Assembly (NCBI GenBank): GCA_947458795.1
Contig: CANHCD010000173.1
Coordinates: forward strand, 1-5,315
Reading direction: 5' to 3'
Length of the DNA stretch: 5,315 nt
Origin: Cyclobacteriaceae bacterium
GTDB lineage: Bacteria > Bacteroidota > Bacteroidia > Cytophagales > Cyclobacteriaceae
How positions within the stretch are numbered: the first letter of the stretch is position 1; the number at the start of each line of letters is the position of its first letter. The notes under the pieces were generated by a model. That model was not told where the DNA came from, did not search any database, and saw only the letters and a program-made list of their open reading frames with translations. Below, piece after piece: positions 1 to 5,315 of the stretch. A program made the position numbers and the translations under genes.

Positions 1-174
1 CATGATCCACTTGAGTCCTTCCTTGTAGAGCTCCCCAAAGCCGCTAAGCGTCAGCACTACTCGTGCAATCAACAGCACAAAAAAAGCAATCAAGTTGATG
101 GCCATTAGCTTGTATAAGCTATTGTCCCGCCGGTTGAATGCGTTTTTTAAATTGTCCCAAAAGCTCGAATACAT
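1..174 (-). CDS. Second rhomboid-like membrane protein, N-terminal 58 codons only (runs off left edge)
   Basis: The start codon at 174-172 lies one base after the TGA stop of the upstream rhomboid gene, and the frame stays open to the window edge. The fragment begins MYSSFWDNLKNAFNRRDNSL, a basic amphipathic stretch, then has a hydrophobic helix at about residues 23-43 (MAINLIAFFVLLIARVVL), followed by GFGELYKEGLKW. An FW-x-x-LKNAF opening ahead of a first membrane helix is familiar from the second of two tandem rhomboid-family genes that follow mutL in many Bacteroidota. That family recall and the position are the basis for the call. The catalytic GxSG serine and the histidine would lie outside the window, so protease activity cannot be judged. 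It is probably translated by coupling to the preceding gene, since no Shine-Dalgarno sequence is visible. It could instead be an unrelated inner-membrane protein. Confidence 0.7.
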   Translation of the reverse strand, partial: MYSSFWDNLKNAFNRRDNSLYKLMAINLIAFFVLLIARVVLTLSGFGELYKEGLKWIM

Positions 175-175
175 A

Positions 176-967
176 TCAGTAGAAGCTATTTCTATTTTTT
201 TTCCAGAAGTAAACTAAGATTGCTCCGACCACAAGACCACTGAGGTGTGCAAAGTGGGCCACGTTATCGGTAGGACTTGTCAACAGCACATTGTACACCG
301 AATAGAGCCCGTAGAAAAGCACCATGTACTTTGCTTTAATTGGTATTGGTGGAAAGAGCAGGAAGAGTTGGGTATTTGGAAACAGCATGCCAAAAGCAAT
401 TAATATCCCAAAGAGTGCTCCCGAAGCGCCGACCATCGGCTGGTTGACTTGCAGCTCCAAAATGGTATTCAAGGTTTGCTCAGCGCGATCGATATTCATG
501 GGATCTTCCGGATTTCTGCTGTACTGATCCACAAAATCAAACACTTCAGGAGAGAAGTAGCTCCGATTCTCGATAACTAGGCGGTTAAAATACTCCGGAT
601 CTGGATTGGCCTCAAATGCCAATACCTTCTCCTCCATCGTTCGGTACTGGACCAAGGTATACCCAGAGTAGAGCACTCCTGCTCCCATTCCAGAGACCAT
701 CCAAAGGATAAACAATTTTTTGGGGCCAAGAAACTGTTCCAACAGAGGGCCAAAAATCAGGAGCCCGAAGAGGTTGCTGAATAGATGCCAAAAGTCGGCA
801 TGCATAAACATGTAGGAAAGGAATTGGAAGGGCTTGAAGTAGGAACTCTGGATATTGTAGAGGGCAAACCATTCGTTCAAGGGAGGGAACACAAAATTGG
901 CCACCAAAAAAACAGCAATGTTGATCAGCAATAGATTTTGAACGACCGGTGTGATGTTTCTAAACAT
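176..967 (-). CDS. Rhomboid family intramembrane serine protease
   Basis: This 263-residue polytopic membrane protein has the full set of GlpG-type rhomboid signatures. The HxxxxHxxxN motif lies in the second helix (H56, H61, N65; N65 would serve the oxyanion hole). The catalytic serine is in GASG (S182), and the catalytic histidine is in AHLSG (H241). Rhomboids cleave transmembrane substrates within the inner membrane, and the substrate here is unknown. Hydrophobic segments lie at about 10-28, 49-76, 84-104, 178-197, 198-229 and 236-255, consistent with six helices. Between the third helix and the GASG helix is a polar stretch of about 70 residues (105-177), much longer than in E. coli GlpG, probably a soluble insertion. 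The start ATG comes one base after the mutL stop (TAA-T-ATG), and its stop is one base before the next gene, so expression is probably coupled to mutL. Family assignment is firm; physiological role is not. Confidence 0.95.
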   Translation of the reverse strand: MFRNITPVVQNLLLINIAVFLVANFVFPPLNEWFALYNIQSSYFKPFQFLSYMFMHADFWHLFSNLFGLLIFGPLLEQFLGPKKLFILWMVSGMGAGVLYSGYTLVQYRTMEEKVLAFEANPDPEYFNRLVIENRSYFSPEVFDFVDQYSRNPEDPMNIDRAEQTLNTILELQVNQPMVGASGALFGILIAFGMLFPNTQLFLLFPPIPIKAKYMVLFYGLYSVYNVLLTSPTDNVAHFAHLSGLVVGAILVYFWKKNRNSFY

Positions 968-968
968 A

Positions 969-2810
969 TTATTTTGCGAAGAAGGCGTGAATGCTAGTTA
1001 AATCCAATTTCACGAAGGTTTTGTTTCCAGAAGGGGAATAATTTGGGTTTGGACAAGCAAAAAGCTGCCCTACTAAGGTCTCCATCTCTTGTGCATCAAG
1101 CTTCTGCCCTTTCTTTAGACAGGATCTTTTGGAAAGAGAGCGGGCTAGATTTTCCTTTTTATCTAAGGAAAGCTCGTTTTTAAAATTTTTATACTGCTCA
1201 AGCAATCCTTCAAAGAGTTCCTTTTCATTTTTTACTTGCGTTTCTGCAGGGACCCCTCGGATGACCACTGAGTCCTTGCCAAACTCATCGACTAGAAAGC
1301 CAAGGCTTACCAGTTCCGGGAGGATGTCCATCACCAAGGCAAAGTCTGCTGGATTCAGAGTCAATACCGTCGGAAACAAGCATTGTTGTGAGGCTCCATG
1401 CGTCGTTTGCAGTTGCTTGAGGTACCGCTCGTAGAGGATTCGCTCATGCGCCAATTGCTGATCGACGATAAGTAGTCCGGTAGACATTTGGGCCACAATA
1501 TAGCTTCGTTCTACTTGAAAGGTCGTTCCTGTTCCGGCTTCCTGCTCCAATACCTTGGAAACTTCTCCCGCTGTAGCTCTACTTTGAAAGGTCAGTAGCT
1601 CTTGATCATCCCCCGAAAAAGCAGGAGATTTTTGGGAAATGGAAGCTGGAGTATCCCCTTCAAAAAGTCGCTCCCAACCAGAGACTGAGGCTCGCTGAAA
1701 CTCAGGAGTATTGTAGGTTTTGTAGCTGTATTCGCGGTCTACATCCACAGACACTTGAGGATTGGTCGTCCAATTTTCTTGAAAGTTAACATCCATGCTA
1801 AAATCCAGTGCAGGCATAACCTGATGTGCCCCCAAGGCTTGCTTGACAGCCGAACGAATCACTGCGTAAATGGTTCGCTCGTCCTCAAACTTGATTTCAG
1901 TCTTGGTCGGATGTACGTTGATATCGATGGTAGCAGGATCTATATCCAGAAACAACACATAAAACGGGTGTTGATCTGCTTGAATCAATCCCTCGTAGGC
2001 AGTATTTACTGCATGGTGGAGGTAGCTGCTTTTGATGTAGCGATTGTTGACGAAGAAAAATTGCTCCCCACGCGTTTTTTTAGCGTATTCAGGCTTGCCT
2101 ACATAGCCCTTGATGCTGAGATGGGTAGTTTCTTCCTCACAGGGAACGAGTTGATTTTGGATTCCTTTCCCAAAAATCCCCACAATGCGCTGGCTAAGTT
2201 TGCCTGGGAGCAAGTTGTAAGTTTCCAAATCTTGTTGGTACAGGGAAAAGGCTATTTCTGGGTAGGAAAGGGCCACCCGTTGGAATTCATCGACGATATG
2301 TCGCATTTCCACGGGATTGGACTTCAAGAAATTCCTTCGTGCAGGCACATTGAAAAACAAGTTTCGCATGGCCACCGAAGTTCCTACGGGTACCGCTACG
2401 GGTTCCTGCTTTTTGACCTCCGAGCCTTCAATATGAATCAATGAACCCACCTCAGCTTCCTGGGTTCTGGTTTTTAGTTCGACCTGCGCCACTGCGGCGA
2501 TAGAAGCCATGGCCTCCCCTCGAAAACCAAAAGTTCGAATGGCAAAAAGATCTTGTGCAGTACGGATTTTGGAAGTAGCGTGTCGCTCAAAACTCATGCG
2601 CGCATCGGTGGGGGACATTCCTTTCCCGTTGTCGATCACTTGAATTAGCTGCTTCCCAGCATCTTTGACTACTACCTGAATTTGTGTGGCTCCAGCATCA
2701 ACGGCATTTTCAAGCAACTCTTTGAGTGCAGATGCAGGCCGTTGAACTACCTCACCCGCAGCAATTTGGTTGGCAATGGCATCGGGAAGAAGCTGAATGT
2801 AATCAGGCAT
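969..2810 (-). CDS. mutL: DNA mismatch repair protein MutL
   Basis: MutL links mismatch recognition by MutS to strand incision and excision. The 613-residue length is normal for the family. The N-terminal GHKL ATPase (about 1-330) has all motifs: ELLENAVDAGA (E31 general base, N35 for Mg), DNGKGM (60-65), and RHATSKI through TFGFRGEA (76-100). The S5-fold half ends with DINVHPTKTEIKF (296-308). A variable linker (about 330-425) leads to the dimerisation domain (about 426-613). The metal-dependent endonuclease motif DQHA(x)2E(x)4E of MutL proteins such as that of B. subtilis appears here as DQQLAHERILYE (450-461), so the histidine is glutamine. The CPHGRP motif is represented by CPNPNYSPSGNK (586-597). 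The gene overlaps the stop of the upstream gene by 8 bp. A GGA lies only four bases before the ATG, too close for a classic ribosome site, so coupled re-initiation is likely. Identity is certain; endonuclease competence is uncertain. Confidence 0.98.
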   Translation of the reverse strand: MPDYIQLLPDAIANQIAAGEVVQRPASALKELLENAVDAGATQIQVVVKDAGKQLIQVIDNGKGMSPTDARMSFERHATSKIRTAQDLFAIRTFGFRGEAMASIAAVAQVELKTRTQEAEVGSLIHIEGSEVKKQEPVAVPVGTSVAMRNLFFNVPARRNFLKSNPVEMRHIVDEFQRVALSYPEIAFSLYQQDLETYNLLPGKLSQRIVGIFGKGIQNQLVPCEEETTHLSIKGYVGKPEYAKKTRGEQFFFVNNRYIKSSYLHHAVNTAYEGLIQADQHPFYVLFLDIDPATIDINVHPTKTEIKFEDERTIYAVIRSAVKQALGAHQVMPALDFSMDVNFQENWTTNPQVSVDVDREYSYKTYNTPEFQRASVSGWERLFEGDTPASISQKSPAFSGDDQELLTFQSRATAGEVSKVLEQEAGTGTTFQVERSYIVAQMSTGLLIVDQQLAHERILYERYLKQLQTTHGASQQCLFPTVLTLNPADFALVMDILPELVSLGFLVDEFGKDSVVIRGVPAETQVKNEKELFEGLLEQYKNFKNELSLDKKENLARSLSKRSCLKKGQKLDAQEMETLVGQLFACPNPNYSPSGNKTFVKLDLTSIHAFFAK

Positions 2811-3210
2811 TTTTCCTTTTTTTGAGGAATTTCAGTAAAAAATAAAAACCCCCTCCTCCGATAGCCACATAGCTTAGGTAGGTAAAAATGGAGGGGCCAA
2901 TGTAAATGTATCCAAATGCTGCTGCGACCATGCCCAGAAAAAGTAGGGTGCGGATTATTCCAGTGGAATTGAAAACAGCAGTGTCTCGGGTTTTCATTCC
3001 CCGATAGGAAGAAAATGAGCCCTTCATGGCTGACCGCCTCGGAGACGCGGAGCCGCTCTCCTCTTCCGCCTCAAGTAATCCTTCTTGCTCAAGCTCCTTT
3101 TTTATTCTAGAAGTACGCTCTTCAATCTCCTCTTTGATTGGATCATAGTACCTTGGCTTGATGGAAAAACGCTGGTGAGAGGCAGTCTTAAATATGGAAG
3201 GGAGTTTCAT
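2803..3210 (-). CDS. Small two-helix membrane protein of unknown function, first gene of the mutL operon
   Basis: The product is 135 residues. The N-terminus contains FSIKPRYYDP (15-24), then a strongly charged, probably helical stretch (25-50, rich in E, K and R), a Ser/Arg/Lys-rich linker (52-76), and two hydrophobic segments at about 84-104 and 107-128. It ends in a basic tail, KFLKKRKNA. The N-terminal part is probably cytoplasmic, with a helical hairpin in the membrane. Small proteins with an F-x-x-x-PRYYD-like motif next to mutL recur in Bacteroidota and carry no established function. Some have been labelled riboflavin synthase subunit beta, probably because ribH lies nearby in other genomes; nothing in this sequence supports riboflavin synthesis. 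The start ATG at 3210-3208 has an AT-rich leader without a Shine-Dalgarno sequence. The 8 bp overlap with mutL indicates co-translation. The gene is real; the function is unknown. Confidence 0.85.
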   Translation of the reverse strand: MKLPSIFKTASHQRFSIKPRYYDPIKEEIEERTSRIKKELEQEGLLEAEEESGSASPRRSAMKGSFSSYRGMKTRDTAVFNSTGIIRTLLFLGMVAAAFGYIYIGPSIFTYLSYVAIGGGGFYFLLKFLKKRKNA

Positions 3211-3315
3211 GTTTTATTTCTGTTTTTCGATCTACGACACTTGGATTTCTGATCCATTAGATGGAATCCCTTGTTGGGTTTTGGTTTTTAGTCCCTAGAA
3301 AATTCCAAAGTCGGG

Positions 3316-3344
3316 TTGAAGTTTTACAAACTTTTGTATCTTGA
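3316..3344 (+). promoter_or_regulatory. Possible Bacteroidota-type promoter for the GH3 gene
   Basis: TTG at 3316-3318 is followed after 18 bp by TATCTTGA at 3337-3344. This resembles the TTG / TAnnTTTG arrangement of the Bacteroidota primary sigma factor, with a mismatched end in the -7 element. It would give a leader of roughly 110 nt. The match is imperfect and the region is AT-rich, so it may be chance. Confidence 0.28.
3319..3333. repeat. Short perfect inverted repeat in the divergent promoter region
   Basis: AAGTTT and AAACTT are perfect 6 bp inverted arms around a 3 bp spacer (TAC). The repeat lies between the two elements of the candidate promoter, a position where a repressor could act. 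A 6 bp arm in AT-rich DNA can arise by chance, and no known operator is recognised. Confidence 0.3.
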
Positions 3345-3460
3345 ATCTTCAGGCCTTTTTTTAGAGACTTACTCGATAGGAAAGCCTTTACTCTAACTAA
3401 AAAGCCCTAAATCACTGGGTAAATTTAGGTAAAAATACAGAATTAAATGTATTCTATTCC

Positions 3461-5315
3461 ATGAGAACACTGCATTTGCTCAACCTACTCTGGGTCCTTT
3501 TGTTGGGAATTTTTTTTCCTAATACGCGAGTTTCTGCTGAGGTTCTTAAGGACTCATTGGAAACAAAAAAATCCGATCACCAACAGCTTTGGGTGGATAG
3601 TGTGTTTGATGCACTCAGCTTTGAAGAGCGCCTGGGGCAGCTCTTCATGGTGGCGGCCTACTCCAACAAAGATCAGCGTCATGTGGATGAGGTCAGTGCG
3701 TTGATCCAAAAAGAAAATTTAGGTGGACTTATTTTTTTTCAAGGAGGGCCTAACCGGCAAGCTCGCCTAACTAATTACTACCAGGCACAAGCCAAGACTC
3801 CCTTGATGATTGCGATGGATGCGGAATGGGGGATAGGAATGCGGCTGGATTCTACCCTCAATTTTCCAAAAGCCATGACTCTGGGAGCCATCTCAGATCC
3901 GAACTTAGTTCAGGAAATGGGGGCAGAAATCGCCCGGCAGTTTAAGGTATTGGGCATGCATGTCAATTTTGCCCCTGTGGTAGATGTCAACTCCAATCCC
4001 GAAAATCCTGTCATCGGCTTTCGGGCCTTTGGTGAAGATAAAAATCGAGTTACCCAACGAGCGGTGGCCTACATGAAAGGACTTCAGGAGAATGGGGTCC
4101 TTGCCAATGCAAAGCATTTTCCTGGGCATGGAGATACAGAAACAGATAGCCATTTTTCGCTGCCCTTGATTGCTCATGAAGAAAAAAGAATTTGGGAGGT
4201 AGACCTGTATCCCTACCAAGAGCTCTTCAAAGAAAACTTGATGTCCGTCATGGTGGCCCACCTGAATGTCCCTAGCCTCAATCAAGGATCTGCGATTTCA
4301 ACCAGCCTATCCAAACCCATTGTCACCGATTTACTGCAGCAGCAGATGAATTTCAAAGGCTTGATTTTTACCGATGCCTTGAACATGGAAGGGGTAGCCA
4401 TCCGAAATAAACCGGGAGAAGTAGAGTTGCAAGCACTACTGGCTGGCAACGACATCCTCCTTCATTCGGAAAATGTAGCCAAGGCAAAGGCCCTGATTCT
4501 AGATGCCGTGGCTCAGGGGCTCATCAGCGAAGAAGAGATCAATCGACGGGTAAAAAAAGTCTTGAACGCCAAGTATTGGGCTGGGCTCCATTCCTTTTCT
4601 CCCCTAGACACCTACAAAATTGCGGATCGCCTGACGACCTCAGCTACCTCGGAAGTCATCGAAAAACTCTACAGTGAAGCCATCACGGTAGCGGCAAATA
4701 AGGGAGATTTACTTCCCCTAGGGCAGTTAGATCAGCGAAAAATCGCCAGCCTAAGTATTGGCGGTTCTGGCGAGAATTTCAGCAGCTACCTCAACCGCTA
4801 CACCCAGGTAGACCACTTTGAGATTGCGAAGGCTTCCGGTGAGTCTGCGCACTACAACTTGATGAAGCAGTTGGAAGACTACGAGGTGGTTGTGGTGGGC
4901 TTGATGGGCATCTCCAATAGCCCCCAGCGCCAATTTGGAGTTGCTCCAGGGGATTTGGAGTTGATTCGCGCTTTGGAAAAAAGACAAAAAGTGGTGACAG
5001 TACTCTTTGGGAATGTTTATGCAGCCAAATACCTGGAAGGCTTGGAGCATGTGGTCTTTGCCTATGAGAATTCACCCTTCACCCAAAAGCTAGTTCCCCA
5101 GATTTTATTTGGAGCCAAGCCCGCCAAAGGAATCTTGCCCGTGACGGTAAGCGAACAATTTACGCAAGGTGTGGGTGGGCTCCTAACCCCATCAAATCGT
5201 TTGGCCTATGGAAGTCCAGAAAGCGTAGGAATGAATGGGGAAAAATTGAATAAAATTGATGGGGTTGTGGCTGAAATGATTGCATCCAAAGCAGCCCCAG
5301 GAGCAAGAGTCCTCG
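3461..5315 (+). CDS. Secreted NagZ-like GH3 beta-N-acetylglucosaminidase fused to a serine hydrolase domain (C-terminus beyond the right edge)
   Basis: 618 codons are present and the frame is open at the edge. Residues 1-26 form a signal peptide (hydrophobic core about 6-19, likely cleavage after VSA), placing the enzyme in the periplasm or on the envelope. The GH3 N-terminal barrel spans about 45-375. It has the NagZ signature KHFPGHGDTETDSH (218-231), whose D229 and H231 form the acid/base dyad, and the nucleophile D305 in FTDALNM. NagZ enzymes remove beta-1,4-linked GlcNAc from muropeptides. A second GH3-type alpha/beta domain follows (about 395-567). After it, LAYGSPESVGMNGEKLNKID (581-600) and KAAPGARVL open a class C beta-lactamase-fold serine hydrolase domain that is cut off before its SxxK motif. 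In B. subtilis, NagZ and the beta-lactamase-fold amidase AmiE act in sequence on muropeptides, so the fusion probably couples these steps. Homologues of about 1000 residues are expected. The first domain is certain; the specificity of the second is inferred. Confidence 0.93.
   Translation, partial: MRTLHLLNLLWVLLLGIFFPNTRVSAEVLKDSLETKKSDHQQLWVDSVFDALSFEERLGQLFMVAAYSNKDQRHVDEVSALIQKENLGGLIFFQGGPNRQARLTNYYQAQAKTPLMIAMDAEWGIGMRLDSTLNFPKAMTLGAISDPNLVQEMGAEIARQFKVLGMHVNFAPVVDVNSNPENPVIGFRAFGEDKNRVTQRAVAYMKGLQENGVLANAKHFPGHGDTETDSHFSLPLIAHEEKRIWEVDLYPYQELFKENLMSVMVAHLNVPSLNQGSAISTSLSKPIVTDLLQQQMNFKGLIFTDALNMEGVAIRNKPGEVELQALLAGNDILLHSENVAKAKALILDAVAQGLISEEEINRRVKKVLNAKYWAGLHSFSPLDTYKIADRLTTSATSEVIEKLYSEAITVAANKGDLLPLGQLDQRKIASLSIGGSGENFSSYLNRYTQVDHFEIAKASGESAHYNLMKQLEDYEVVVVGLMGISNSPQRQFGVAPGDLELIRALEKRQKVVTVLFGNVYAAKYLEGLEHVVFAYENSPFTQKLVPQILFGAKPAKGILPVTVSEQFTQGVGGLLTPSNRLAYGSPESVGMNGEKLNKIDGVVAEMIASKAAPGARVL

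Larger units (their letters stand above)
3211..3460. other. Divergent intergenic region between the mutL operon and the GH3 gene
   Basis: This 250 bp AT-rich stretch separates two divergently transcribed units, so it should carry promoters for both directions. No open frame of note, tRNA, riboswitch-like structure or rho-independent terminator is apparent. No terminator is expected, because both flanking genes start here. On the minus strand I find no good match to the Bacteroidota TAnnTTTG element ahead of the first gene of the mutL operon. On the plus strand there are two weak candidates: TATCTTGA at 3337-3344 and TAAATTTA at 3420-3427. The second lacks an upstream TTG/TTTG at the usual distance. 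In the plus-strand frame a TAA at 3398-3400, with no ATG between it and 3461, supports the chosen start of the GH3 gene. Confidence 0.8.

Noticed and set aside
324..872. Small frames on both strands (324-527 plus, 612-872 minus) inside the rhomboid gene
   Set aside because: Both are out of frame with a rhomboid gene that has its catalytic motifs intact, so they are not independent genes.
1129..1434. A 101-codon plus-strand frame opposite the MutL C-terminal domain
   Set aside because: Its Ser/Phe/Cys-rich composition is what antisense reading of a Lys/Glu-rich protein gives. The mutL frame explains the region.
1755..2444. A 229-codon open frame on the plus strand opposite mutL
   Set aside because: It lies wholly inside the strongly conserved mutL coding region on the other strand, its product has no recognisable domain, and nothing suggests translation. 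It is a shadow frame.
3420..3427. TAAATTTA as the -7 promoter element for the GH3 gene
   Set aside because: It matches TAnnTTT and would give a short leader, but no TTG or TTTG lies at the usual distance upstream; kept only as an alternative in the intergenic note.
3438..3445. TAATTCTG on the minus strand as a promoter for the mutL operon
   Set aside because: It has one mismatch to TAnnTTTG, no upstream TTTG, and would imply a leader of over 220 nt. Not convincing.
3905..4285. A 126-codon minus-strand frame opposite the GH3 catalytic barrel
   Set aside because: The plus-strand frame here encodes the NagZ signature and runs uninterrupted; the antisense product has no family resemblance.
4751..5075. 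Two overlapping minus-strand frames opposite the second GH3-type domain
   Set aside because: They overlap each other in different frames and lie within the open plus-strand gene, so both are shadows.
1..5315. An undescribed mobile, defence or RNA-based system
   Set aside because: I looked for direct repeats, terminal inverted repeats, integrase or transposase motifs, repeat-spacer arrays, tRNA-like folds and toxin-antitoxin-like gene pairs and found none. All coding capacity is explained by the five genes listed.

Overview
The window looks like a chromosomal segment from a Bacteroidota bacterium, most likely of the Cytophagales (Cyclobacteriaceae/Algoriphagus-like). Three things suggest this: the gene order small membrane protein - mutL - rhomboid - rhomboid, the Bacteroidota-style MutL C-terminus, and a secreted glycoside hydrolase family 3 (GH3) protein that runs into a beta-lactamase-fold domain. 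Start codons generally lack a well-placed Shine-Dalgarno sequence, which also fits this phylum. The lineage is inferred from protein features, not from a marker comparison.

Minus strand, 3210 down to 1: a tightly packed four-gene operon. In transcription order it holds a 135-residue two-helix membrane protein of unknown function (3210-2803), mutL for DNA mismatch repair (2810-969, overlapping the previous gene by 8 bp), a complete rhomboid intramembrane serine protease (967-176, one base after the mutL stop) and the N-terminal 58 codons of a second protein, probably another rhomboid (174 to beyond the left edge, again one base after the preceding stop). The junctions suggest one polycistronic message with translational coupling.

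Intergenic, 3211-3460: a 250 bp AT-rich divergent region that should hold the promoters of both transcription units. It contains a small perfect inverted repeat next to a weak Bacteroidota-like promoter match for the plus-strand gene.

Plus strand, 3461 to beyond the right edge: a secreted NagZ-like GH3 beta-N-acetylglucosaminidase with its catalytic residues intact, followed by a second GH3-type domain and the beginning of a serine hydrolase (class C beta-lactamase/AmiE-like) domain cut off by the window. By analogy with the separate NagZ and AmiE enzymes of Bacillus subtilis, this is probably one polypeptide for extracytoplasmic muropeptide breakdown.

I see no RNA genes, insertion sequences, CRISPR arrays or signs of recent transfer. 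The region is largely housekeeping. The points most worth a second look are the GH3/serine-hydrolase fusion, the altered endonuclease motif of MutL and the soluble insertion in the rhomboid.
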